The position numbers were made by a program, and so were the translations under genes. A stretch of DNA of 52,247 bases from assembly GCF_015155755.1 (NCBI RefSeq), contig NZ_VWPI01000039.1, positions 1 to 52,247 on the forward strand, in the 5' to 3' direction. Under the pieces are notes generated by a model, which worked only from the letters and a program-made list of their open reading frames with translations, did not search any database and was not told the DNA's origin. This document shows positions 40,129 through 48,682 of this stretch, piece by piece (within the stretch, counting starts at the first letter, position 1; every line of letters begins with the position of its first letter). This DNA comes from Komagataeibacter sp. FXV3 (GTDB taxonomy: Bacteria; Pseudomonadota; Alphaproteobacteria; Acetobacterales; Acetobacteraceae).

Positions 40129-40737
40129 TCAGTCCAGTCCTTCCTCACGCCGGGCCTGCTGTGCCGCGGGACGGGCAAACACCGCATCGCGCAGGGCGCA
40201 GGCGCGCGGATAGGCCGAAAGATCGATCCCCAGCGGGCCGGCCCAGCTCAGGATCACGGCCATCAGCGCATCCGCCTGCGTGAAACCCGCGGGCAGCATG
40301 TGCCCGTTGCCACCGGCCTCCAGCCACGCCTCGACCTGCTTCAGGCGGCGCGTGACATTCGCCAGCAGCCGTTCGCGCATCACATCGGGCAGGTCGGGGG
40401 CGAACAGCGCGCCGAATGCGCCATGTACGTCCTCACAAAAACCAATCGCTTCCAGCAGGTGGAAGAATTTGACCGTATCAGGGGCGGGGTGAAGGGCGAC
40501 ATTGCCCGACTGCTGCCCGATATAGGTCAGCACCGCCACGTTCTGCGTCAGTACCGTGCCCGGTTCGATTTCCAGCGCGGGCACGGCCCCGCGCTGGTTG
40601 ATTTTCAGGTAGTCGTCGCCGCTGGCGGTCTGTTTGGTCTTCAGGTCCACCCGTCCGAGGCTGTGCGGCAGCCCGGTTTCATTCAGGATGATATGCGCGG
40701 CAAGCGAGCACGCGCCCGGCGTGTAATACAGCTTCAT
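40129..40737 (-). CDS. Glutathione S-transferase, beta-class-like
   Basis: The 202-aa protein opens with MKLYYTPGACSLAAHIILNE, which matches beta-class GSTs such as E. coli GstA including Cys10, the glutathione-interacting residue. Next come DLKTKQTASGDDYLKINQRG and VPALEIEPGTVLTQ of the thioredoxin-fold domain, then an all-helical domain. It conjugates or reduces small electrophiles or peroxides. GGAAGG precedes ATG 40737. It is a monocistronic, minus-strand gene. Confidence 0.86.
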   Translation of the reverse strand: MKLYYTPGACSLAAHIILNETGLPHSLGRVDLKTKQTASGDDYLKINQRGAVPALEIEPGTVLTQNVAVLTYIGQQSGNVALHPAPDTVKFFHLLEAIGFCEDVHGAFGALFAPDLPDVMRERLLANVTRRLKQVEAWLEAGGNGHMLPAGFTQADALMAVILSWAGPLGIDLSAYPRACALRDAVFARPAAQQARREEGLD

Positions 40738-41130
40738 TGCAACGGCCTTCCGTCTGGGTCTGGCTGGGGCACGACGACAGCGTCCCGCCCCCTGTCGCCA
40801 GAACACTGGCACATGCGCCACACCATGAAAAGCACGGGCCCATGACCGGCACGCAGGCCACGGGCGGGGACCTGCCCGATTGTAACACCGTGCAGGGAAC
40901 CAATAGCCCACCAGCACTGTTTGTGACTGCAGGCGGGCAGCACGAGGGTTCTGCCCGGCCTGTTCCCTTTCCGCCAGGAGACTGTTTGAAAAGTCGCCCC
41001 AGGACCGCACCAGAAAACTGAAGGACGTTTTTGGTGAAGCTTTTTTTCAAAAAGGCGGCACCCAACAACTTTTGTTTTTCATCAGTCGGTTATCACCAGA
41101 CAGTTTCCTGAAATATAAAGGCATTTCCGC
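40738..41130. other. Intergenic between GST and the ACAD cluster; holds one repeat copy
   Basis: 393 bases. A plus-strand frame (40737-41021) shows no domain and overlaps the GST start, so it is not annotated. The only recognised element is the dispersed copy at 41026-41073. Confidence 0.4.
41026..41073 (+). repeat. Dispersed element, shortened copy
   Basis: CGTTTTTGGTGAAGCTTTTTTT, then CAAAAAGGCGGCACCC and AACTTTTG. The two internal stems have collapsed into one. Confidence 0.72.
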
Positions 41131-42240
41131 ATGACCTTTCCCTTCGACGCCCTGGCCACCTGTCGCGCGGAACTGGAGGAGGAAGCAACGGTCAACGACG
41201 CACGGGCCGCATTCCCCACCGGCGGGCTGGACCGCCTGCGTCACCTGGGCGTCCTGACCGCCGCCCTGCCACAGACGCTGGGGGGATCGGGCTTTGGCAC
41301 CGAAACCCACGGGGCGGCGGGACTTTTGCACATGCTGCGGCTGGTGGGACAGGGCAGCCTTGCCCTTGGCCGCGTGGTGGAAGGCCACATCAACGCCATC
41401 CGCCTGGTCGCGCTGTACGGCACGCCCGAACAGCTGGACCACGTCGCGGCGGAGGTGCATGACGGCGCGCTGTATGGCCTGTGGGTCACGGATGGCGCGA
41501 CACCACTGCGCATGGACCAGACGGCGCGCGGCATCATGCTGCATGGGGGCAAGGCCTTTGCATCCGGCGCGCGGCATGTCACCCGCGCCCTTGTCACGGC
41601 GCGAACGGGGCAGGACGTCACGCGCATGCTGCTGGTGGCAATGGGGGCAGGGCGCGCCGTCCATGATGCCCATGGCGGGCTGACCGGCATGCGCGGGGCG
41701 GGCACGGGACAATGTGACCTGACCGGCATGACCGTGCTGCCCGCGGCCCTGGTGGGGCAGGCGGGGGATTACCTGCGCCAGCCCGAATTTTCGGCCGGGG
41801 CGTGGCGCGGCATGGCCGTGGCGCTGGGCGGCATCGAACGGCTGACCACCCTGCTGCGCGGCCAGCTTGCGGCCCGCGGCCGCGCGGGCAGCCCGGCACA
41901 GCAGGCGCGGATTGGCATGGCGCTGATCGCGGCGGAAACCGCCCTGTTATGGACCCGCCGCGCGGCCCTGCTGGCCAGCAGTCCCGACCGGTTCGCGGCA
42001 GGCGACATTTCCGCCACCGTCAACCTGGCCCGGCTTGCGGTGGAACGCGCGGGGCTGGAGGTGATCGAACTGGTCCAACGCGGGCTGGGGCTGTCAGCCT
42101 TCGTGCGCGATAACGTGGTGGAACGGATCATCCGCGACCTTGCCACCTACCTGCGCCAGCCCGCCCCGGATGAGACGCTGTGCGAGGCCGCCGCATGGTT
42201 CACGCCGCGCGACATGCCCCAGCCGGACATCCGTGCATGA
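41131..42240 (+). CDS. Acyl-CoA dehydrogenase-like flavoprotein
   Basis: The 369-aa protein has the three-domain acyl-CoA dehydrogenase layout: N-terminal helices (GVLTAALPQTLGGSGFGTET), a middle beta domain (GLWVTDGATPLRMDQT), and a C-terminal four-helix bundle (about residues 215-345). I do not see the usual catalytic Glu context, and the middle domain is short, so it may oxidise an unusual substrate or act as a flavin oxygenase. It starts the three-gene coupled operon with the deacetylase and methyltransferase. A dispersed element lies upstream. Confidence 0.7.
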   Translation: MTFPFDALATCRAELEEEATVNDARAAFPTGGLDRLRHLGVLTAALPQTLGGSGFGTETHGAAGLLHMLRLVGQGSLALGRVVEGHINAIRLVALYGTPEQLDHVAAEVHDGALYGLWVTDGATPLRMDQTARGIMLHGGKAFASGARHVTRALVTARTGQDVTRMLLVAMGAGRAVHDAHGGLTGMRGAGTGQCDLTGMTVLPAALVGQAGDYLRQPEFSAGAWRGMAVALGGIERLTTLLRGQLAARGRAGSPAQQARIGMALIAAETALLWTRRAALLASSPDRFAAGDISATVNLARLAVERAGLEVIELVQRGLGLSAFVRDNVVERIIRDLATYLRQPAPDETLCEAAAWFTPRDMPQPDIRA

Positions 42241-42965
42241 AGGCGGCCCGCCTGCATGCGGCCCTGCGTAGCCAGCCCATAGCCCCCCTTGCCGCCATTG
42301 CGCCCGGCACCGCGCTGGTCCTGGCCCCGCACGCGGATGATGAAAGCCTGGGCTGTGGCGGGCTGATCGCCGCGTGCTGTGCGGCCGGGCGGCCGCCGCT
42401 TGTGGTCATCATGACCGATGGCGCGGCGTCGCACCCGCATTCGCGCCAGTGGCCCGCCCCGCGCCTGCGGATAAAACGCCAGCACGAAGCACGCGACGCG
42501 GTGGCGTGCCTGGGCCTTGCGCCCGACCGGCTTGCCTTCCTTGGCCTGCCCGACGCCGCCGCCCCGCATGACGGGCCGGTCTTTACCGACATCGCGGCAC
42601 GGCTGGCGCACCTGGCCATCAGTCATGGCTGCACCACGGTTTTCGCCCCATGGCGGGCGGACCCGCATTGCGATCATGAAGCGACGTGGAAAATGGGGGT
42701 GGCCGTGCGGGACCTGTGCGGGCTGCGGCTTCTGGCCTATCCCGTATGGGGCTGGCTGCTGCCACCCGAGAGCGAACTGGACCACCCGCCACCGCGCGGC
42801 ATGCGGCTGGACATTACCGCCCACCGCGCCGCCAAGGCGCGGGCGGTCAGCATGCATGAAAGCCAGTACGGCGGCCTGATTACCGACGATCCCGATGGTT
42901 TCCACCTGCCCGACAGCCTGCTTGCGGCGCTGGTGACGGATTTTGAGGTTTTTATCCATCCATGA
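42237..42965 (+). CDS. PIG-L family deacetylase (LmbE-like)
   Basis: The 242-aa zinc-dependent deacetylase has the family motif PHADDESLGCGG (from residue 31; the His-Asp-Asp set binds zinc and is catalytic), MTDGAASHPHS, ARDAVACLGL, and DPHCDHEATW with the third zinc ligand. PIG-L enzymes remove N-acetyl groups from N-acetylglucosamine units of small molecules or lipids. ATG 42237 overlaps the previous stop and its own stop overlaps the methyltransferase start, giving a coupled operon. Confidence 0.88.
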   Translation: MKAARLHAALRSQPIAPLAAIAPGTALVLAPHADDESLGCGGLIAACCAAGRPPLVVIMTDGAASHPHSRQWPAPRLRIKRQHEARDAVACLGLAPDRLAFLGLPDAAAPHDGPVFTDIAARLAHLAISHGCTTVFAPWRADPHCDHEATWKMGVAVRDLCGLRLLAYPVWGWLLPPESELDHPPPRGMRLDITAHRAAKARAVSMHESQYGGLITDDPDGFHLPDSLLAALVTDFEVFIHP

Positions 42966-43594
42966 ACGCCACAAGCTGGTCCCGGACCGTATTCGAACGC
43001 CTGCACCGACAGCGCACCGACCCATGGGGCGTGGCGACGCGAACCTATGAACATGACAAGTACCGCCGGACGCTGGCGGTCCTGTCAGGACAGCATTTCA
43101 GTCAGGCGCTGGAACTGGGGTGTTCGATTGGCATGATGACGGCGCGTCTGGCGCGGCAATGTGACCGGGTGCTGGCGGTGGACGTGGCCGAAGCCGCATT
43201 GAACCGCGCGCGCCACCGCTGTGCCGGGCTGCCGGGGGTGTCGTTTCATCGCGGGCAGCTGCCCGGCGCGTTCCCGCCGCTGCCCGCGCGGTCATGCGAC
43301 CTGATCGTGATTTCGGAAATGCTGTATTTCCTGTCCCGTCGCGATATCCGCACCCTTGCCGCGCACTGCCTGCGTGTGCGGCAGGCGGGCGCGCCGGTCG
43401 TGCTGGCCAACTGGACCGGTCCGACCGATACGCCATGCACGGGCAACGAAGCCGCCCGCCTGTTCATAAATACCTGCCGCGCCGCCGGCCTGCACGTGAC
43501 CCGCGCCCGGCGGTACGCGCAGTACCGCATCGACGTGCTCAACGGGCCGCAAATGCCGGCGGCGGAGCCATCCATCCCTGAAACAGCCGTCTGA
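42962..43594 (+). CDS. NodS-like SAM-dependent methyltransferase
   Basis: The 210-aa class I methyltransferase has the NodS-type start RQRTDPWGVATRTYEHDKYR and the SAM-binding motif LELGCSIGMMTARLA (about residues 50-64), then VLAVDVAEAALNRAR and LIVISEMLYFLS. NodS N-methylates deacetylated chitooligosaccharides; here the deacetylase directly precedes it. ATG 42962 overlaps the deacetylase stop. A dispersed element follows the stop. Confidence 0.82.
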   Translation: MNATSWSRTVFERLHRQRTDPWGVATRTYEHDKYRRTLAVLSGQHFSQALELGCSIGMMTARLARQCDRVLAVDVAEAALNRARHRCAGLPGVSFHRGQLPGAFPPLPARSCDLIVISEMLYFLSRRDIRTLAAHCLRVRQAGAPVVLANWTGPTDTPCTGNEAARLFINTCRAAGLHVTRARRYAQYRIDVLNGPQMPAAEPSIPETAV

Positions 43595-43601
43595 TCCGAT
43601 C

Positions 43602-43684
43602 GAAGTTTTTGGTGAAGCTTTTTCCAAACAGCTTTGAAGAACGCCGCCTTTCGGAAAAAAAAAGCCGGCACCCGAAAACCTTTA
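43602..43684 (+). repeat. Dispersed multi-hairpin element between convergent genes
   Basis: GAAGTTTTTGGTGAAGC opens the copy. GAAGCTTTTTCC with a partner CAAACAGCTTTG forms a degraded hairpin 1; CGCCGCC and CCGGCAC remain of hairpin 2; then CCCGAAAACCTTTAT. It sits between the methyltransferase and the glycosyltransferase gene. Confidence 0.75.
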
Positions 43685-43711
43685 TCCGCTCTATCTCGCG
43701 ATATGCCCCGT

Positions 43712-44839
43712 TCAGCGCACCGTGGATTCCGCTGCCGCGGCAGGCAAGACGTGGGGCATGGCCCGGGCCACTAGTAGACTGTTCACGATCCGCCGTGCCG
43801 CATCCATATGCATGGGCAGGTCGGCACGGCGGATGGGCACGCGCCGCAATACCGGACTCAATGCCGCCAGCCGGTCCCATGCCATGCCGCCAAACCGGGC
43901 ACGCGACATATGGGCCACGCAGCCTGCGGGCAGGCGCAGCAGGGCGGCCAGATCCGCAACCGCATCATGCCACGGGCCGGTGGCGGGCAGCAGGGCGCGC
44001 AGCCGGCGCAACGTCGCGCGCGCCTGCGCGCGGCGCAGGCTGGCCCGTGGCGGTTCAAGGCTGTCATCCAGCATTTCATCCTGCCGCACCATGCGCCGCG
44101 CCATGGTGTCCGCCATGCCACCACAGGCCCGCCCCGCCGTACGGCCCGACACCCACACCGTGACATCCGGCGCGTGGCGGATGGCGGCATCCACGTGCCG
44201 CAGGGCGCGCACGAAACCCCGGTCCTCGCCTAACGGCACGGCGGGAACGCCACCCGCGCGCCGCCAGGCGGCCACCGTTACCGCAATGCTGGCGCCGGAA
44301 TGTTCCGTATGGCGCGGCCACGGATCATGCAGGTCGGGATCAACCAGGTCATGGATACGGTCCAGCAGCGTGGCATAGGCGGTTTCCATGCGGTCATCTT
44401 CATGCAGGTGGGCGGGGATCAGCCGCGCTTCCTCCGGGTCGATCAGGGCGCGGCCACAGACCACCTCGGCCCCCGCGTCAAGGGCGGCCAGGGTATGGAC
44501 CAGCCAGTCGGGCGCAACACGGCCATCGGCATCGGTTGTCAGCACGATGCCATCCGGCCCTGCAAGGGCCGCCGCAACCTGCATGGCCGCCCGCCGGGCC
44601 GTGCCCGCATGGGCGATGGGCGGGGGATAGGTCCGCGGCACCACCACCACGCCAAAGGGCAGGGACGGGGCCAGCGCACGCACCACGCCGCACGTGTCAT
44701 CCGTGCAGTTGTTGAGCAGCAGGACAACATGGGACAGGCAGGCCCCGTGCTGTGCGGCAAGGGCGCGCAGGCAGGGGTCGATCCGCTGTGCCTCGTTACG
44801 TACCGGGATCGCCACGACAGGGGGGCGGGCAGGCGGCAT
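43712..44839 (-). CDS. Glycosyltransferase family 2 protein
   Basis: The 375-aa protein has the GT-A fold: VVAIPVRNEAQRIDPCLRAL (residues 8-27), LLLNNCTDDTCGVV, the metal-binding DADG in VLTTDADGRVAPDWLVH, and GEDRGFVRALRHVDAAI with the ED acid/base. No TM helices follow, so it is cytosolic or peripheral. It faces the ACAD-PIG-L-NodS operon. Together they form a sugar-transfer, deacetylation and methylation set. The start is ATG 44839. Confidence 0.83.
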   Translation of the reverse strand: MPPARPPVVAIPVRNEAQRIDPCLRALAAQHGACLSHVVLLLNNCTDDTCGVVRALAPSLPFGVVVVPRTYPPPIAHAGTARRAAMQVAAALAGPDGIVLTTDADGRVAPDWLVHTLAALDAGAEVVCGRALIDPEEARLIPAHLHEDDRMETAYATLLDRIHDLVDPDLHDPWPRHTEHSGASIAVTVAAWRRAGGVPAVPLGEDRGFVRALRHVDAAIRHAPDVTVWVSGRTAGRACGGMADTMARRMVRQDEMLDDSLEPPRASLRRAQARATLRRLRALLPATGPWHDAVADLAALLRLPAGCVAHMSRARFGGMAWDRLAALSPVLRRVPIRRADLPMHMDAARRIVNSLLVARAMPHVLPAAAAESTVR

Positions 44840-44950
44840 GGGTCACCTGTTGGAAGGGGAAATGGTAAACGCGGCGTGGACCGGACGGGTTGCACAAAGC
44901 GGACGAACCAGCAGGAGGGCATCTGGAACACTGCATTGATAAATAGATAT

Positions 44951-45000
44951 AAAAGTTTTTGGGTCCCGCTTTTTTTCAGGAAGCTTCACCAAAAACTTCT
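44951..45000 (-). repeat. Dispersed element, shortened, reverse orientation
   Basis: On the reverse strand AGAAGTTTTTGGTGAAGC, then TTCC and AAAAAAAGCGGGACCC, then AAAAACTTTT. Outer arms are intact, the inner part shortened. Confidence 0.75.
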
Positions 45001-45490
45001 TGATGGGTTTCAGGACGTTTTCTTTCCTGTGCCCGCCGTTACATGACGCAGGCATGAACCGGATAATTTTTATTTTAAAATCCCCGTAGGGCAGGAACCC
45101 ACCCGTATCGGGCGATAGTTCCCCGATGCCGAATTTTTTATTTATGAAATTACAAAATCAATAAATTATACTTCATAAATTATCGGAAATAATTACGAAC
45201 ATTTCCGGTAATGAAGATTATTTTAAATCTTATCTGTTCATACTTTGTAAAAAAAACCTGTATCTGTCGATTCAGGCAGATGCCGCATGACCCCATGCCG
45301 GCCCGCCCGTTACCGATCATGACGGAGCATCGTCCCATGTCCACCACCATGACCCGTAAACCCTAGGGGCCTGTCCGCCGCCGCGCGGGGCGCGGCCAAT
45401 CCATCCATACAGTAAAGACCGCATGCCAATACTGTGGCGCGTGCCCACGGTGCTGCGCGGTTCTTCGTGCTACAGGGAATTATCCATCCC
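45001..45490 (+). promoter_or_regulatory. AT-rich leader of the RND operon with inverted repeats
   Basis: No supported gene. TTTATGAA (45141-45148) and TTCATAAA (45172-45179) form a long-spaced inverted repeat; CGGAAAT (45184-45190) and ATTTCCG (45201-45207) another. Such palindromes in an AT-rich block before an efflux operon look like regulator sites, but no regulator gene is next to it. A 15-codon frame at 45319-45366 has no evidence for use. Confidence 0.4.
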
Positions 45491-48400
45491 ATGAATGCCA
45501 TCGTAGTGACCGCACTGCGTCGGCCCTATACCTTTGTGGTGCTGTCGATCCTTATCGTGGTCTTTGGCATCATGTCGGTATTGCGCACGCCGACAGACGT
45601 GTTCCCCAATATCAGGATACCGGTCGTATCCGTTGTCTGGACCTATGGCGGCATGCTGCCAGAGGAATTCGCCGGCCGTATCATCTACAATTACGAACTG
45701 ATGGTGACCTCGACCGTCGAGGGCATCGAACATATGGAAAGCAGTTCGTATTACGGGCGCGGTATCGTCAACATATACTTCCAGCCCGGCACCGATATCG
45801 GCAAGGCGGAAGCGGAAGTCACCGCCATATCGCAGACGGTCATAAAACAGCTGCCCGAAAACATCCCGTCGCCCATGGTGATGAGCCTTGATGCATCATC
45901 CGTGCCGGTACTCACGCTACAGGTCACGTCTGACAAACAGACACCATCCGACCTGTTCAAGCTGGCGATGATCCGCGTGCGCCCGCTGCTGGTCACCGTG
46001 CCGGGTGCGGTGGTGCCGCAGGCCTATGGCGGGATGGACAGCTTTGTCATGGTCGCGCTCAACCAGCAGCAGCTTCAGGCGCACCACCTGTCGGCCATGG
46101 ACGTGCAGAACGCCCTGCGCGGGCAGAATATCGTGCTGCCGGCGGGGGACCAGAAAATCTCGGCCACGGACTGGATGGTGCAGACCAACGCAACGCCCCG
46201 ATCCATGAAGGAACTGGGCGATATCCCGGTCAAGCGCGTAGGCAACGCCGTGATCTATGTCCATGACGTGGCCGAGGTCTATCGCGGCGGCCACCCGCAG
46301 ACCAACCTTGTGCTGGTGAAGGGCCAGCAGGGGGTGGAAATCGTCGTGATGAAAAGCGGCGATGCCTCGACGCTGGATGTCGTGGCGGGGGCCAAGGCGC
46401 TGCTGCCACGTATCCAGAAACTGCTGCCGCCAGATGTGAAGGTCAGCATACTGGGCGATGCCTCGATATTCGTGAAGGATTCCATTTTCGACGTCGTGCG
46501 CGAAATGCTGACGGCCGCCGCCCTGACCGGCATGGTGGTGCTTCTGTTCCTGGGGTCGTGGCGGCCTACGGTCATCATCGCGACATCCATCCCGCTGGCC
46601 ATCCTGTGCGCCATCATCGGCCTGCACTGGGCGGGGCAGACCATCAATGTCATGACGCTGGGCGGTCTTGCGCTGGCGGTGGGCATTCTGGTGGATGACG
46701 CCACGGTGATGATCGAGAACATCGACGCGCATCTGGAAATGGGCAAGGCGCTGGAACCCGCGATCATTGACGCGGCCAACCAGATTGTCATTCCCACCTT
46801 TGTCGCCACCACCTGCATCTGCATTGTCTGGCTGCCGCTGTTTGGCCTGAGCGGGGTCGCGGGCTGGCTGTTCATGCCCATGGCCGAAGCCATCATCTTC
46901 GCCATGATCGCGTCCTTCATCCTGTCGCGCACGCTGGTGCCGACCATGGCCAAATACCTGCTGGCCGGTCACAGCGTGGCGGGACACGGGGATTCCCACC
47001 ATTGCGAGCCGCAGGTGCATAACCTGCAATACCCCAAACGGCTGCCCGAACGCTTCCAGCAGGCGTTTGAACGCGGGTTCAACGCCTTCCGCGAAAACTA
47101 TGCGGGCGTGCTGGAACGCGCGATTGCGGGGCGCAGGCGGTTCGTGGGTGTGTTCCTTGGCGTCTCGGTCTGTTCGCTGGGGCTGTACCTGATCGCGGGG
47201 CGGGATTTCTTCCCCGAAACCAAATCGGGCACGATCCAGATGCACATGCGCGCGCCGCTGGGCACCCGGATCGAGGTGGCAGGGCGCGAGGCATCGCTGG
47301 TGGAAGACCGGATCAACCAGTTGTTCCCCGGCAGGGTGGACAGCATGATCGAAAACTGCGGCCTGCCCGAAGGTGCCCATAACCAGGCCTTCATTCCCAC
47401 GCCGACCATCGGCACGCAGGACTGTGACATCACCATTGCGCTGAAGGATGAGGAAACGCCGGTATGGGATGACCGCACCATCCTGCGCCACGACCTGTCG
47501 GCACGGTTTCCCGGCACGGTGTTCACCTTCCAGCCTGCGGACCTGACCGCCAAGATCCTGAACTTCGGCTCCCCCGCGCCCATCGACATCCAGATTTCGG
47601 GGCCGGACCTGCGCGACAATTACGACTATGCTCGCCTGCTGGTGAACCGCCTGCGCGCAGTGCCCGGCGCGGCTGATGTCGTAATCCAGCAGACCATGAA
47701 AACGCCGACCCTGTTCGTGCAGGGCAACCGCACCTTCGGTCAGGCCACCGGCATGACGGAAGCCGACCTGGCCAATAACGAACTCATGACCCTGTCGGGC
47801 AGCCAGACGGTGGACCCGCAATACTGGCTGGACCCGGCCACGGGCATCACATTCCCGCTGAATGTGTATGTGTCACAGGACCAGCTGACGCATTTCAACA
47901 ACCTCATGACCATTCCGGTGGACAAGGGTGATGGCGACCCGCAGGGGCGGCACATGCAGCTGCTGGGCGGTATCAGCAATGTCAACGCCACGGGCACGCC
48001 GGGGCAGGTCTCGCACTTCAATTCCATGCCGGAAGTCGACATCTATGTCTCCGCCGAGGGCGCGGACCTTGGGCAGGTGACAACCGGCGTGCAGCACGTG
48101 CTGGACCAGACGCGGGGCAACGTGCCGTCCACCGCCGCCGTGGTGGTGCGCGGACAGACCGAAACCATGCGCCATGCCTATGTCGAACTGGTGTTCGGGC
48201 TGGTGGTGTCGGTGCTGCTGATCTACCTGCTGATCGTGGTCAATTTCCAGTCATGGCTGGACCCGTTCATCATCATTACCGCATTGCCCGGCGCATTGGC
48301 GGGCATCGCATGGGCGCTGTTCCTGACGCACACCCGCCTGTCGGTCCCGGCACTTACGGGGGCGATCATGTGCATGGGCACGGCGACCGCCAATTCCATC

Positions 48401-48682
48401 CTTGTGGTGTCGTTTGCGCGTGAACGGATCGAGGAACATGGCGATGCGCTGCGCGCGGCGCTGGAGGCAGGCTACGGCCGTATCCGCCCGGTGCTGATGA
48501 CCGCACTGGCCATGGTGATCGGCATGGTGCCCATGGCCATGAGCAATTCCCAGAACGCGCCGCTCGGCCGCGCCGTCATTGGCGGGCTGCTGGTGGCCAC
48601 TGTCTCCACGCTTTTGTTCGTGCCCTGTGTTTACGCAATTTTGCACAACCGTCCGTCCCGTTTCCGGGGGGAAATGAAGTGA
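45491..48682 (+). CDS. RND efflux pump, inner membrane transporter
   Basis: The 1063-aa protein has the full RND layout of twelve TM helices and two large periplasmic loops: ALRRPYTFVVLSILIVVFGI in TM1, AVGILVDDATVMIENIDAHL in TM4 with Asp402-Asp403 of the proton relay, and AIMCMGTATANSILVVSFAR in TM10. In AcrB the last motif holds Lys940; here the matching residue is Ala967, as I recall for a subfamily of alphaproteobacterial pumps. The substrate is unknown (drug or organic compound more likely than metal). ATG 45491 is preferred to the longer frame. It overlaps the adaptor gene by one base. Confidence 0.85.
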   Translation: MNAIVVTALRRPYTFVVLSILIVVFGIMSVLRTPTDVFPNIRIPVVSVVWTYGGMLPEEFAGRIIYNYELMVTSTVEGIEHMESSSYYGRGIVNIYFQPGTDIGKAEAEVTAISQTVIKQLPENIPSPMVMSLDASSVPVLTLQVTSDKQTPSDLFKLAMIRVRPLLVTVPGAVVPQAYGGMDSFVMVALNQQQLQAHHLSAMDVQNALRGQNIVLPAGDQKISATDWMVQTNATPRSMKELGDIPVKRVGNAVIYVHDVAEVYRGGHPQTNLVLVKGQQGVEIVVMKSGDASTLDVVAGAKALLPRIQKLLPPDVKVSILGDASIFVKDSIFDVVREMLTAAALTGMVVLLFLGSWRPTVIIATSIPLAILCAIIGLHWAGQTINVMTLGGLALAVGILVDDATVMIENIDAHLEMGKALEPAIIDAANQIVIPTFVATTCICIVWLPLFGLSGVAGWLFMPMAEAIIFAMIASFILSRTLVPTMAKYLLAGHSVAGHGDSHHCEPQVHNLQYPKRLPERFQQAFERGFNAFRENYAGVLERAIAGRRRFVGVFLGVSVCSLGLYLIAGRDFFPETKSGTIQMHMRAPLGTRIEVAGREASLVEDRINQLFPGRVDSMIENCGLPEGAHNQAFIPTPTIGTQDCDITIALKDEETPVWDDRTILRHDLSARFPGTVFTFQPADLTAKILNFGSPAPIDIQISGPDLRDNYDYARLLVNRLRAVPGAADVVIQQTMKTPTLFVQGNRTFGQATGMTEADLANNELMTLSGSQTVDPQYWLDPATGITFPLNVYVSQDQLTHFNNLMTIPVDKGDGDPQGRHMQLLGGISNVNATGTPGQVSHFNSMPEVDIYVSAEGADLGQVTTGVQHVLDQTRGNVPSTAAVVVRGQTETMRHAYVELVFGLVVSVLLIYLLIVVNFQSWLDPFIIITALPGALAGIAWALFLTHTRLSVPALTGAIMCMGTATANSILVVSFARERIEEHGDALRAALEAGYGRIRPVLMTALAMVIGMVPMAMSNSQNAPLGRAVIGGLLVATVSTLLFVPCVYAILHNRPSRFRGEMK

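Noticed and set aside
45319-45366. 15-codon frame in the RND operon leader, possible leader peptide
   Set aside because: No ribosome binding site, no run of regulatory codons and no attenuator hairpin after it.
45917-47821. 634-codon minus-strand open frame under the RND pump
   Set aside because: Antisense shadow of a clear RND gene in GC-rich DNA; His/Arg/Gln-rich translation with no domain.
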